Position numbers and translations under genes: made by a program. Positions 23,560 through 34,810 of a stretch of DNA of 64,000 nt are shown here, piece by piece. Each line of letters begins with the position of its first letter. Position 1 is the first letter of the stretch. The notes beneath the pieces were generated by a model, which saw only the letters and a program-made list of their open reading frames with translations, searched no databases and was not told the origin of the DNA. Location of the stretch: assembly GCA_047967505.1 (NCBI GenBank), contig CM106540.1; one strand, given 5' to 3'. The DNA comes from Dipteris shenzhenensis. Its lineage: Eukaryota; Polypodiophyta; Polypodiopsida; Gleicheniales.

Positions 23560-23654
23560 TATACTTTATTCAATATTTTTTATGAGGGTTTATGGGGGTG
23601 TTTGTCTTTGCAATTCAATGAAAGCAAACTTTGTAAGCTCCAATTTATAATGAT
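23116..23654 (+). mobile_element. Copia 5' LTR, R/U5 part, internally triplicated
   Basis: The module beginning TAGTCTCTAGTTT starts at 23116, 23257 and 23407 (spacing 141 and 150 bp), each with AACAAGCCTAGTAGG, TGGATG and a TTTAGTGT-CTCTCTC tail. The single-copy equivalent is at 25223 in the 3' LTR. A (CT)n run sits at 23522-23555. The block ends next to a primer-binding site at 23655. The U3 of this LTR could not be matched upstream. Confidence 0.6.
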
Positions 23655-23666
23655 TGGTATCAGGGC
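23655..23666 (+). promoter_or_regulatory. Primer-binding site (iMet type, one change)
   Basis: Reads TGGTATCAGGGC against the standard TGGTATCAGAGC, directly after the U5-like sequence. Confidence 0.65.
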
Positions 23667-24756
23667 TATTTTTTTAAGAGCCCATGGTCCTTGTGGTTTG
23701 TTGTAGCTAGTTCAACATGGAAGGTTGGTCAAAATAATAATAATTCAAGCCTTCCAAAAACCTCTATGATCAAATTTGATGGTAGGAATTTCACATCTTG
23801 GCAACTATATGTCCATCTACTTTTCATCGAGAAGGGTCTTTGCGGTGTCATTTGAGGGTCAAAGAAGAGGCTTGCTAATAATCAATGGTTAGAAAATATG
23901 AATGCTTGGGATTTGAAAAATGAGAAAGCTTTAGGTCTCCTGGGTAGAACTCTAGGAGTCGATTATTTCCATCATGTGGACATCTCCAATTGTAGCCCAA
24001 AATCAAATTATCCTAGAAACCTTGTTGGTTCAAGAGTTAAGAATTCTAAGGTCATGCTCAACTAGAAACTCTTTAGGCTCTAGATGGGAGATGGTGAATC
24101 TCTCATCTCAATAGGATGTAGTCCATTGTGAGACAATAGGATGACGATGATGCCAAGGCCTTACTAATCTTTCACCAAAATACTCTAAACTTGTTAAAAT
24201 CTTGACATTGAATTTTGATTCTTTCAATTTCCATGATATAGGCTATGCTCTTGACTGAAGAGAGGAGAGAAAAATCAACTACATCAGGAGGAGGAGAGCC
24301 AGCTTACATTGTCAAAGAGAAGAGGAAACCAAAATATGGTGGAAGCAAGGAAGGTTTGTTGATTTATGATTACTATTGACATGATGGTCACATTGACAAA
24401 ATTCTACTACAAGAAGGATTTTGATATGGAAAATAAAGAATGAAAGGCTTGCAAAGTTGAAGATGGATAGGAGGCTAGAAATTTTGTAGAAGCATTTGAT
24501 TCATCAGTGATTAGTTTGAAGGATGGTTAAATTTTTTGAGTTCACAATATCATGTTCTTATATGGAAGCTTCCTTGGCTCCTTCTTTCTCTTTCTTTAGT
24601 CCTTTGTGGACAACTATATTATAGTGAAATGTTTTGGCATTTCAAAGTGGCCTTTTATCCTTTAGACAATAATATTGTAATGAAACTTTTTAGCATTTCA
24701 AAGTGAATTTTTATCCTTTGTGGATGGCAGTATCCCTGACTTAGTTATGGGGGAAA
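23667..24756 (+). pseudogene. gag: Copia gag remnant of an internally deleted element
   Basis: Encodes IKFDGRNFTSWQLYVHLLF and IEKGLCGVI, the copia Gag N-terminal pattern, then NAWDLKNEKALGLLGRTL. Near 24360 a decayed zinc-knuckle region (YDYYHDGHIDK) appears with Cys residues replaced. No protease, integrase or RT is found before the polypurine tract ATGGGGGAAA (24747-24756). Only about 1.1 kb separates primer site and 3' LTR, so this copy is a gag-only, non-autonomous derivative with many stops. Confidence 0.65.
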
Positions 24757-25472
24757 TGTTGGCAATATTGTTAGTGGTGTAAACGTTGCAAGGAGTGCTT
24801 CACTTCCAAATAAGGCTTTAGAGTGATAAGGATCATGTGCCACATGGCATGGAGGCATGAAATTTCTACACGGTCCTTCAAAGGTGGCATTTGTTTATCT
24901 AGAAGGTTTTTTCTCACCCTAAATATTTTGTGAGTGCTCATCACAAATGAGAGTCATGCATGGCCCTTGTGATCTTTTTAAATGGTGATGGAGTTGGTGT
25001 TTGTCTTCAATGCTATGAGCTTCCATTGGCCCAAAGTTACTAGCATGGTCTCCTCCTGTATAAGTAGATGTTGTTCCTTTATAAGTAGTGGTTTCTCCTT
25101 CTCTATAAGTAGTTGCTGCTGCTTAGCCAAGATGATATAGTTGTGCTTGTGCAGCTAGTGTGTTTGTGTCTTCTATGCTACTGCATGTCAATCAACTTCA
25201 AGAAGTTTATTGGAATGTGCTATAGTCTCTAGTTTTGGTTCTGTCAGTTTGTCTTTCTATAAGAGAAATTTAATTACTTGTAATACCACAATAAGCCCAG
25301 TAGAGATGAGTGGATGTCATGGATTTTTCCTTTGAATAAAACCATTTCTGTAGTGTTTAACTCTCTCCTTAGATTCTATATTTTATGCAATATTCTTGGT
25401 GAGGATTTACGTGGGTGTTTGACTTCAAGATTCAACACAAGCAAACTTTTTAAGCTCTAATTTATAATAGAA
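24757..25472 (+). mobile_element. Copia 3' LTR
   Basis: Begins TGTTGGCAATATTG right after a polypurine tract. It holds repeats of CTATAAGTAG near 25060-25120, and its terminal 250 bp match the 5' LTR modules at 23407-23654 through AAGCTC(T/C)AATTTATAAT. The end near 25472 is by alignment with the left copy. Confidence 0.6.
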
Positions 25473-26994
25473 GCCTCCATTAAATATGTGAAGATTAAAG
25501 AAAACTAGCATTTGAATCAATTTCAGCATCAAAAATATAATTTGGATTGTTTAAGAAGCCTATCAGATATGAAGTTGTGGAGGATGGATAAGCAAGTATC
25601 CCAACGTCATGAATTCTATGTTATTGCCCTCAGTTTACCAATGTGGAAAGTAGTTGTGCATGCATTTACTAGAGAATTTGCCATGAGAGGGACTCTTCAT
25701 AGTGAGACAAAGACAACTGTGTTTGCAATTAATTGATTGTAAAATTATTTTCTTGAAAGCTATCCCTCTATGATGACTAAATTTTGCTTAGGGGTGTTTG
25801 GGTTTTTTCCTCCACATTGCTATGGTACCACAAAAATATGAAAACATGCTACCGAGGTAAAATTGAATGTATTAAATGTCACCACCAAAGTGATTTGGAG
25901 AAAAACTCCTTGTTTATTCATGGTACAATGTTTTGGATGTGGCTTTTCTCTCAATGGTAAGGCTAACATGAAACTTCTTTTTGGCCTATTTGTAGATAGA
26001 AGTGATACAAATGATGCACCCCACTAGTTTTTTTTTTAAAGCACTTATATTGAACTCTGGATCAACTACTTGTCCTATGGTGAAAAAGAGATTTTGATGG
26101 CCTTGAGTATGGGATCTATGAAGTGTAAGGAGAACCGCCCCTACAAGACCAAATGTCATTGGTAAAGGTTTCTCAAAATTAGCAAATCCTCCAACAAACC
26201 TCCCAAGGTTAAGAAGCTGGTTCTAAAAAAGGGATTCAAGGGGATGAAAGGTGGAAAAAATAAGTAGAAAAGGTGGAGACTTAGCCTTGGAGTATGCATT
26301 AAAAAAGAGAGAGGAAGGAGGGAGAGGGTGCAAGGAGAGGGGGTGTAAGGGGGGAGGATGGAGGAAGTAAGGGGCGTTGAAGAGAGGCAACGAGAAGACC
26401 CAAATGAGGGAAAACAAAGGGAAAGAAAGGTGATGTAAGCAAGCTAGGAGGGGCAATGTGCATGGCACTATAGAGCAATGATGGAGGGGAAGGAAACTTT
26501 GTTTGATATGAAGTGGAGGCAAAGTGAGTAGAGGGATCAGATGTAATTGAATTATATCATGAGAGTGGTTAGAAAAAAAACCAAGTTGAATTTAGAGAGT
26601 ATTTGGAGAACAAGAAAGTGGGGAGTGGGAAGATAGAACAAAAAATATGAAAGAAAATGGGAAAGAGAGAAGAAGTAACTTAAAACACTAAAGAACATGG
26701 GACTATGCTTAGAATGACACCTCACTCTAAGGAGCTTCTTAAATGATGGTTGTTCTTGTTTCTAGTCAGTGCATATAGTTTTTGGCCAACTTTGATTTGT
26801 TGTAGTGTGCACCTTGCTCCCATTATCCATATGTCCTTGTTTGGTTGACAATGAATTCTTGGTTATTGATGTTATAACCCTACAATTATTCAATATGAAA
26901 TGCTTTAATGGAGGCACTAAGATGACATGGCTCGTTGGCGAGCTATGCTAGAAATCATTCTCCTATTATTTTTTGCACCCTTTGACATAGCTTG
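25473..26994. other. No gene; purine-rich tract 26230-26680
   Basis: No recognisable protein. From about 26230 to 26680 the plus strand is strongly purine-rich (GGAGG, AGAGAGG, GGGGAGG), which makes the Pro/Leu-rich minus ORF at 26223-26522 non-credible. Confidence 0.5.
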
Positions 26995-28115
26995 TCCTCC
27001 ACACCTATCTCTCCCCTACACTTCTATGTATCCCTAATCTTTGCTTGGGGCTAGGATTTCCCATTGGCTCTCATTCAATCTAACCTTTGTGCACAACTAG
27101 TGCATCCCAAAAATGTAAATATCTAACTATGGCTAGAAGCTGATAATGATCCCAACCTTTGGTCATGGATAAAGGTTTCATTGGGCTAACATCTCTCCAC
27201 ATGATAATCTTTCATATTCACCTAGCGTTAGTTTTATACCTCACCTTGTAACTATGGAAAAGGTTTGACCAAGCCAAGGAAACCAACCCATGGCTAGATG
27301 TTGGCCCAACCACCAAAAAACATTTAACCATGGTAGAGGCTACCCTCACCCACAAAAACCTCTAGTCATGGCTAGAGGTTGGCATTGCCAAGGTAACCTC
27401 TACAAGGTAGGATTATTCTAGCCAAACTTCATCCATGATAAGAGGTACCAATGGCCTACAATTTGAGTCACTATAAATTAAAATATTCCTCATTTTCTAA
27501 GCTTCCCAATACCTCACGCATGGACTCGATGTGATGGTTGGGAAACTTTTTTTGGAATAATGTGCAGGTCATGGTCTACTTCACTGCTAGATTTTTTATC
27601 TCCTTTGTATAACTTGATTATGTGGATGGTACTTATTTAGCCATAAGTGTTTAGCCATATGATGTAGGTCTCGAGCTTAATGGGAGGGATCTTACAAGCA
27701 TGGGTGATGAAAATTTGAGAGCCTCTTACAAGGAGAGGGAGGCCATACAAGGAGGAGAGTGGAGAGCAAGAGATCTATATTAAGAGTTTGGGCACAAGGT
27801 TTTCCCCTTAGGAAGAAAATAGTAACTCTAAAGGCCTTAACCCTGGTTATTGCTACTAACATGAAAATTGAAGTGTTAAGATTAAAATTGTAATTGCATG
27901 ATATCATTGGCTAAAGAAGATTAAAAGCTATTCACTACTCTTCAAATGAGGATGATGTAAAGATTAGCCTTTGTAATTGCATGCATATCATATTGGCTAA
28001 AGAAGATTAATTGTTGTTCACTACTCTTCAAATCCTAGCCCCAAGCAAAGATTAGGGATACATAGAAGTGTAGATAGAAGAGAGGGTGAAGGGGAGAGAT
28101 AGGTGGGGAGGATGG
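26995..28115. repeat. Inverted repeat pair with arms at 26995-27063 and 28033-28115
   Basis: The left arm contains CACTTCTATGTATCCCTAAT and TTTGCTTGGGGCTAGGATTT. The right arm carries the reverse complement of both, AATCCTAGCCCCAAGCAAAG and ATTAGGGATACATAGAAGTG. Arms are 70-80 bp and about 970 bp apart, compatible with an inverted-repeat transposon or two opposed copies of one repeat. Confidence 0.65.
27673..27900 (+). repeat. Direct repeat, copy 1 (about 225 bp)
   Basis: Matches 28155-28378 nearly throughout, from GAGCTTAATGGGAGGGATC to AATTGTAATTGCATG. A following motif, GGCTAAAGAAGATTAA with TTCACTACTCTTCAAAT, occurs three times (27908, 27993 and 28390), so the duplication history involves more than one step. 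Confidence 0.85.
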
Positions 28116-28154
28116 AGCTGCGAGTTGTGAAGGGGAGAGTGAGGTAAAGGGGAG

Positions 28155-28378
28155 CTTAATGGGAGGGATCTTACAAGCATGGGTGAGGGGAAATTTGAGA
28201 GCCTCTTACAAGGAGAGGGAGGGCATACAAGGAGGAGAGTGGAGAGCAAGAGATCCAGAATAAGAGTTTGGGCACAAGGTTTTCCCCTTAGGAAGAAAAT
28301 AGTAACTCTAAAGGCCATAACCCTGGTAATTGCTGCTAACATGAAAACTGAAGTGTTAAGATTAGAATTGTAATTGCA
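28155..28378 (+). repeat. Direct repeat, copy 2 (about 225 bp)
   Basis: Second copy of 27673-27900. Differences are scattered substitutions and no ORF is conserved, so this is a non-coding duplication. Confidence 0.85.
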
Positions 28379-28449
28379 TGCATATCATATTGGCTAAAGA
28401 AGATTAACTACTGTTCACTACTCTTCAAATGAGGATGATGTAGGTGATT

Positions 28450-30171
28450 CTAAAATTACCTATTCTTTGTTTGATATGTTTGTTATCTTTGAAGCTAGAA
28501 CTCAAAATTTTAAGGCAATAGATTAGAATCATCACTTTTTTGGAATTCTACCTTACTATTTGTATGGTCTTAAAATGGAAGATCCATGATGTTGGGGTCC
28601 ATAATTGTGGCAAGCACAAATCAAGCATACTTAGACTAATGACCAAATTACTATTAAGAAGGGAAATAAGAACAAGAAGAAAGTATGGTGGAACTATAAC
28701 CATGCCACTCATCCATTGTGTAAATAAAAGGTTAGAATAGCTTGAATGCATTGATGATGATGAAAATGATGTCAATTTGTAGGATAGTCTGTCACTTATG
28801 CCTAGTTTTAAAAAATATAGCTTCTTAGTATAAATAAGCTACTAGGCAATGTGTATTCAATTCAAGTGGTAAATGGTCATGAGGTAGTCATACTAGTAAC
28901 ATCTCATGAGATAGAGATGGCAAAAATGCAAAGGGGAAGATGACCTTGTTGAATCTAGGAGATAAGACCAATACCATAATGGCTAGAAGTAGTGTTGAAT
29001 TAGATCCAAGATTTAAGGGAAGCAATAGAACTTTATGCATTACTATGTGGATGAGTTCACTAAAGCTATAAAAAAAGAATGGGACACCTAGGGTATTTGT
29101 GAACCATAAAAAACTCCATGAACATGTTTCCAATGACTTTTCTTGAGGTGATTCTAGATGCAACATACTCATTCTTTGATGAATTCAATGGGTATAGTCA
29201 TATGTAGATGATTCTAGTCTAGAAAGAGAAGAAGACTACTTTGATGGATTAAATGGATATAATCATATGTAGATGATTCCAGTCCACAAAGAGAAGAATA
29301 TTACTTTGATATGGACTGGGGCGCTTACACTTCTACTGTTATGCTTTGAACTAAGAATGCTCCAATGGCTTTCCACAATATGGGTTGACTAAATTTTTTA
29401 TGAATATCAACAAGCCTTATGAGAGTGTTTTTGGATGGCTTCCATATTTTTTGGAAGCAAGAAGGATCATTTAGAAAATCTAGGAGACAATGCCTGGCAT
29501 GTGAACCCCTATATGGGGTATGTAGGGAGTCAAGTGATTGGGACAATCCAGGTTTGAGCTTCTCGATAAAGAAAGACTCTAGATGTAGACTATATTTGGA
29601 TCTAGATAGGAATCCAAACTATTCATCAAATATGAAGCTTACACTAAGATACTTGGACTAGGATTCAATAATGTAAGAGTCTCAGGTGGGACCCGATTGA
29701 CTAGGAAACCTACTAACAAGTCAAAGCATCAATTTAAGGGTTGAATTAATAGGCTAAAGTTTAGGAGGTAATCTCTCCATCATTGCTAGATTGATTCTAG
29801 GCATCAGTCATCATGAATTGACACTAGCACCATGACATTGATGGTGGGTATGAAAGGTATCTATAGATAAGGTTGGCTCATATAAAAAGAAATTTAACGA
29901 AGATCTCTAGCTACTATTTTTAAAAAACTAATTGCTAGGTAGTTGCAAAACCAATGGTCTTATTTGCATAATGTAGTGGCAATCATCCATGTTTAGAACC
30001 ACATATGGTAGGATATATATGATTTAGAAGCTGCACTATGTGTTCTCTCTTAATAAGTTCACGTTTGCCTAAACTTGGCTACACACTTGATTCCATTGAA
30101 GCCCTGTGAGGAGGCATGTAGGATACTCACCAACTCCATGGTTTTCTTGGGCATGACTATGTGCTCCAACA
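28450..30171. other. No gene recognised
   Basis: Stop-rich sequence in a region of copia debris. A repeated phrase (GATGGATTAAATGGATATAATCATATGTAGATGATTC-like) occurs twice near 29175 and 29245. I could not assign any domain with confidence. Confidence 0.4.
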
Positions 30172-30273
30172 ACATTTGAGTGGAGTGAAGCTTTTCACTC
30201 CAACAACATGTGAGTGGAGTGAAGCTTTTCACTCCAACAACATGTGAGTGGAGTGAAGATTTTCACTCCACCA
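30172..30273. repeat. 34-bp tandem repeat with internal hairpin, three units
   Basis: Units start at 30172, 30206 and 30240. Each contains GGAGTGAAGCTTTTCACTCC, which is self-complementary with only a few central mismatches (GGAGTGA pairs with TCACTCC). Three small stem-loops in a row could form. Confidence 0.93.
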
Positions 30274-30357
30274 TAACATCATAGATAAACCTTCCCACAT
30301 CAAGGCCCATTGGGTTTTAGTTGGTTGTATATCAATGGGTAGGTTCTGTCTCAAAAT

Positions 30358-30822
30358 CTGACAACACATTAGAGTGCTGCTACTGGAGGACTCTTGTAAT
30401 CTATGTCAATGTTGAAAAAAGGAGCTCCTATAAAATGAAAAATCTCAATATTTACTTAATTGCCTACATTACTAACTCATAGAAGCTCACTTCAAGCTAG
30501 CTATCTAGACACCCATCCCCAACTTTGAGGGGTTCAAAAATCTTGATGGGTTCAACTCTCCTTTGTGGAAAATGAAGATCCAAATTCAATTTGTTGTCAA
30601 ATATATATGGCTGATTTGAAATGGAGCTAAGATCGAGGACCTCAAGAATGCTACTAATCAATGACTCCTGTAGCGAATCTGATTGTAGTCCAAGATTGGG
30701 TGGTATGAGAAGCAAAGGCATTGGATATTGCCATCAAAACTACTATAGACATCACCCTTTCTCACATACAATTGGTTGGGATGCAAGTGCAATTGGTCAC
30801 TAATCGAGACACATTGCTAGGG
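30358..30822 (+). repeat. Direct duplication, copy 1 (about 465 bp)
   Basis: Aligns with 30896-31355 over its length. Shared landmarks are TTGAAAAAA..GAGCTCCT, CCTTTGTGGAAAATGA, TATGGCTGATTTGAAATGG and GTCCAAGATTGGGTGGTATG. Divergence of several percent with indels shows it is not recent. It precedes a copia protease motif, so it may be duplicated gag-region debris. Confidence 0.85.
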
Positions 30823-30895
30823 ATTTTGTTTGGGTGAGAAGATTAGTCTAGGACAAAATGACCCTTGAAACGCTAGACCCAAGGGCATAGACAAC

Positions 30896-31355
30896 AGAAA
30901 ACATATTAGAGTATTGTTGCTAAAGGACTCTTATAATCTATGTCAATGTTGAAAAAAATGAGCTCCTCTCAAAATGAAAAATCTAAATGTTTATAATGGA
31001 TCGCATTGCCGACTCATGTAGATGCTCAAGCTGGCTAGCTTGCCCATTCCCAATTTTGAGGGGATTAAAAATCCTGATGGGTTCAACTCTCCTTTGTGGA
31101 AAATGATGGACAAACCTCAATTGGTTGTCAAATATGTATGGCTGATTTGAAATGGAGCTAAGATTGAGCCTCAAAAATGCTACTAGAGCAATGACCACCA
31201 TATAGTGAATCTGATTGTAGTCCAAGATTGGGTGGTATGAGACGTAGATGTATTGGAAATTGCCATCAAAACTCCTATAGACGCCATCCTTCCTCACATA
31301 CAATTGGTTGGAATGCGAGTTCAATTGGTCGAGACACTTTACTAGGGATTGTCTA
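30896..31355 (+). repeat. Direct duplication, copy 2 (about 460 bp)
   Basis: Second copy of 30358-30822, separated by about 70 bp. No reading frame is kept between the two. Confidence 0.85.
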
Positions 31356-31483
31356 AGTGAGATCATGGCTCTAGAAAGGCTAGACCCAAGGTCATAGACA
31401 TCAAGCAGCAAGGAGGACTTGTTCATAGCCTAGATAGCAGAGAGGTATTCCACAATTGTATATAGTAGCTTAGGTGGTAGGAT

Positions 31484-32177
31484 TGGTACATGGACAATGG
31501 TGCTTCCAAGTACATGATGAAGACTCAAGAGTGATTCCAGATAGTTGTTGGAGTTGGTCTCTTGGTCTAACATCATCTTGGGGGTACTATCCCATCAAGG
31601 CCATCAAGTCCATGCCTTTCAAGACCCTCTTGAGGGAGCAAAAAGTACTCCATAAATTATTGCATGTTTTGGACCCCTGGAAGAACCTATTGCCAACAAT
31701 AAGTTTTCAATGAACAAGATGCATCATGTATCTTGTCTTTGATGAAATTAGAATGATTGTCCATGGTCCAAGGCCATAGATGCAATTATTATGCAAGTTG
31801 TAGAGGAAGAAGGCCTCTACAAGTTCAGTGCCATGCTAGTCAAAGACAAGAAAGCTGTCTCAAGGCTATGGCATGAACGATTTGGCCATGCCCACCGATA
31901 CCCAATACTAGATGCAATGATGCATAAATCTAGACTAGTGGATGGGCTCCCACAAATCATTAGAATCCATAGGTCTACTGGGTTTGTGGGCAACCAACAT
32001 CAAGATCTGTTCCTAGTGGCCAAGACCTAGCCCATGGAATCCCTACAATTGCAATGATGCATAAATCTAGACTAGTGGATGGGCTCCCATAAATCATTAG
32101 AATCCATAGGGTTTATGGGAAACCAACATCAAGATCTGTTCCTAGTGGCCAAACCTAGGCCATGGAATCCCTACAAT
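31484..32177 (+). pseudogene. Copia protease and pre-integrase remnant
   Basis: At 31484-31531 the frame reads WYMDNGASKYMMKTQE, the copia protease motif (usually WYMDSGASxHMT), with DNG in place of DSG, then stops. At about 31855-31950 LWHERFGHAHRYP followed by LVDGLPQI is the copia GAG-pre-integrase domain with its His-X-His zinc ligands. Downstream the integrase core is absent. Many stops make it a pseudogene. A tandem duplication (31915-32051 and 32052-32177) repeats the end of the pre-integrase segment. Confidence 0.75.
31915..32177 (+). repeat. Tandem duplication (137 and 126 bp units)
   Basis: ATGATGCATAAATCTAGACT to CCATGGAATCCCTACAATTG occurs twice back to back. The second copy has small deletions, including in the CTACTGGGTTTGTGG segment. 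Confidence 0.9.
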
Positions 32178-32374
32178 TGCTCAATCTTATATTTGGGCTT
32201 GCGTTACATCAACCATAATCATGGAAGACTATGGCTTGGTTATGGAAAGTCATGAAACCATGAGGGCTCGAGAGTGGTTACAAGAGTGGGAGATTAATGG
32301 GTAGAGTCACATTTAGTAGAGTACCATGATAAGGTAAAAGGGCTATGGCCTGTGGCTAGACCTAAGCCTTGGCA

Positions 32375-32640
32375 ATAATTTAAGGGGTGAACTAGTAAGG
32401 TCCAAAGAAATAATAAAGTAATGAAATTCCATTATTGGACATGTGGCACCCATAAGTGTCCCCAATGGCAATCACACTAGGCTTAGGGGTGGGTTCTAGA
32501 GATAGACCTGAGATAGCTCCACATCTCAAAAGTTTCAAGGGGAGAGATAATTGGAAGAGTATGATGAGAGCACTAGTACCCAAGGCACATTGGTAAGCAC
32601 TGAAAAATTCCTTTAGCTCCCTAAAATAATGTGACACTAG
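32375..32640 (+). repeat. Copia-derived inverted repeat, left arm
   Basis: Carries CATTATTGGACATGTGG, TAGGGGTGGGTTCTAGAGA and GAGTATGATG. The reverse complement of this block, diverged, lies at 33150-33405. Its order after the plus-strand pre-integrase remnant suggests it is the linker between pre-integrase and integrase core. Confidence 0.7.
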
Positions 32641-32849
32641 TAATAGAGCCTAGGTGAGACCTCCCACATTGCCTAACGTAGAGTGCACTTTGCTCTTTAG
32701 AATTTAGCAAGGAGGATTATAATTTCTCCCTTTCTTTTGTAATTGCAATCAAGGGAGCACAATAAATCAAATGTTATTGATCAAACTCCTGTCCTCCCTG
32801 TCATTGGCTCCTTCCTAATCTCCTTATATGACCTTTCCCCTCAACATCC

Positions 32850-33405
32850 TCACTCCCATCATGTCAATCATGAGTACTTAAGCTCCACCACCCCATCCTA
32901 CTGGGGGGTCGTGGATGTTGTCAATTGATGTTCCATCTATAGCACATGCCAAATTCCATCCATGTAAAGTCTCTACATTTGTCCATACAAAGGGTCTTCA
33001 TTTTTTTGCTTGTCTTGCATTCCAGCTTCACCTTTCTATTCTCAAAGACAGTTGAAGGCCTAAAATTTTTTTGTCAACATGTACATCCACATCATCCAAC
33101 AATAGTCATCAATGAATATCCTAATACATAGATCTAGATAAAGATCTTTTCACATTCTGTTCAAAGGCCTAGAGGGATTTTTCATTGCATTACCATCAAG
33201 CCTTGGTTCCTAGTCCACCTCCATCATACTCTCGTAATAGCTGTCTCTTCCCTTGAAATCTCTCTAGATGTGGAGATCTCTCTAGAACCCACCCCTTAGA
33301 TCAGGGATTGCACTTTGGGACTAGGTTCCACATGTCCAATAATGAACTTTTTTTACCTTATGCCTTCTTTTGACCTTACCTATACACCCTTGGCTATAAC
33401 AAATT
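32850..33405 (-). pseudogene. Copia integrase remnant, minus strand
   Basis: The minus strand from about 33180 down reads NPSRPLNRM, then IFIDDYCWMMWMYML, matching the copia integrase core (FIDDYSRxxWVYFL; the Asp is catalytic). A TTSTTPQ-DGVVELK stretch corresponds to the TPQQNGVAERK box. Stops are frequent. The 33150-33405 part is the inverted partner of 32375-32640. Two opposed copies of one copia family therefore lie head to head. Confidence 0.6.
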
Positions 33406-33888
33406 GCAATTTAAAAAGGAAGGAGTGGGATCCTAAAGAAGTCACTTGAAATAAACAAGAGGAGGTGGGAGAGCATGTGATATCTTTCTAGGCCAAACCA
33501 CTATGCCCACACGGGAATAAGACATACAAGCCACATGACAATGAAAGAAAACTTGCTTTATTTTACAAACAACAACTAAAAGAATGTATATATGCATGAC
33601 AGTGTAAATGAATGTGAACATCTGAGCTTATGTGCATTCATTCCCTACCAATGTGGATAAGCATAAACACTAATTCAAATGAATTAGAAGATAATGCACT
33701 TCAATGATTTACATCATCCGCAAGCTAATATGTATTGAAATTTTCACATTGATCCACAAAATAATGTAGAGATGTAAATTTAAATATTCATCCACAAACA
33801 ACGTGGAAAGATACCTTACCTAGAATTTTTTTTTAAAAGAATAAGGTTGGTTTACTTTTATGATGTTTTATGGAGGGTTACTAATTAG

Positions 33889-33890
<2 letters not shown>
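33406..33890. other. No gene recognised
   Basis: AT-rich sequence without domain or clear repeat ends. Confidence 0.45.

Positions 33891-33928
<38 letters not shown>
33891..33928. repeat. (CA)n microsatellite
   Basis: About 18 CA units, followed by a CATGTGTGCATGTGCATCTG stretch and a foldback whose far side ends in (GT)n. Confidence 0.95.
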
Positions 33929-33929
<1 letters not shown>

Positions 33930-33958
33930 ATGCATGTGTGCATGTGCATCTGTGCCTG

Positions 33959-34069
33959 CACACACACATTTTCCCTTGCACTACTTCATTCCCAACTTTT
34001 TATTATTTTTATATTATAAAAATAATAAAAAGTTGGGAATGAAGTAGTGCAAGGGAAAATGTGTGTGTG
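33959..34069. repeat. Near-perfect 55-bp palindrome (foldback)
   Basis: Arms 33959-34013 and 34015-34069 are exact reverse complements around a single T at 34014. The sequence runs CACACACATTTTCCC..., then ...AACTTTTTATTATTTTTATA, then mirrors. A (GT)n run after the right arm (to 34080) can also pair with the (CA)n to the left. It would extrude as a cruciform or form a long RNA hairpin. It could be a MITE or foldback core, a replication-fork inverted duplication, or an assembly artefact. Confidence 0.95.
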
Positions 34070-34080
34070 TGTGTGTGTGT

Positions 34081-34150
34081 TTATTTATTTATTTATATTT
34101 ATATTTATATATATACATATAAATATATATGTATGTATGTATGTATGTAT
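34081..34150. repeat. AT-rich microsatellites (TTTA)n, (TA)n, (TATG)n
   Basis: Runs of TTTA, then ATATTT, ATAT and five or so GTAT units, adjoining the palindrome. Confidence 0.9.
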
Positions 34151-34584
34151 TAAAAGCCCACTCCAAAAGGCTTGGTTCACTTATGCATCTTTTAAAATCA
34201 TCCCCCCCTTTTTTTAATTCACCTATGAGCTTTTTAAAATCAAGATATTTCAAATGGTTTTTTTTCAAAAAAATAGGAATTAACCTAACCCCTTCTCCCC
34301 CTTTCTCAATTGCGAGTTCAGTTACTTTACTAACCTACACTCTAGTCCACCCCCACTCACACCTTGGGTCACCGCTCATCTTGCATAACCATCTCATTGC
34401 CCCTCTTTCTTGCACCTCTATTTAAAAACCTTTGTACATGCTTCAACCCTATGTTCCATTCAAAAGCTTTCTCTCTCAAAATTGTCTTTTGGGCATCTCA
34501 TCATCTCCCTACTCACTCGCATGGCGACCTCTCACACTAAGGTCCCTCCCTTCAAATTCAGTTATCCCTTTAACCTTAGATGTT

Positions 34585-34810
34585 CTAGAGTTTATTAGAA
34601 AAATTGAAATTAGACATGATCAAAAATTCATGATTTACCAAAACCATAGAACCAAGAACAAGGAAACAAGTGGGAGAGAAAAGAGAAAGAGAGAGCGACA
34701 CTGCATGGGGTCCAATCTGTCCCCCTAGATGGTGGCTCTTGCTTCCCATCTAGAGTATTTATAATTGTAATTCCAAAAAGCAAAGAGCCAATAATAGTAC
34801 ATCCAAAATC
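34585..34810 (-). mobile_element. LTR fragment, family shared with 46.8-47.2 kb
   Basis: Matches 46841-46960 and 47020-47210 through ATTAGACAT, TTCATGATTTACCAAAACC, GGAAACAAGTGGGAGAGA, CACTGCATGGGGTCCAATCTG, TAGATGGTGGCTCTTGC and AAAGAGCCAATAATAGTAC. In the right-hand copies a primer site on the minus strand follows, giving the orientation. No primer site is kept here. Confidence 0.7.

Noticed and set aside
26223-26522. 99-codon minus ORF rich in Pro, Leu and His
   Set aside because: Complement of a purine-rich low-complexity tract.
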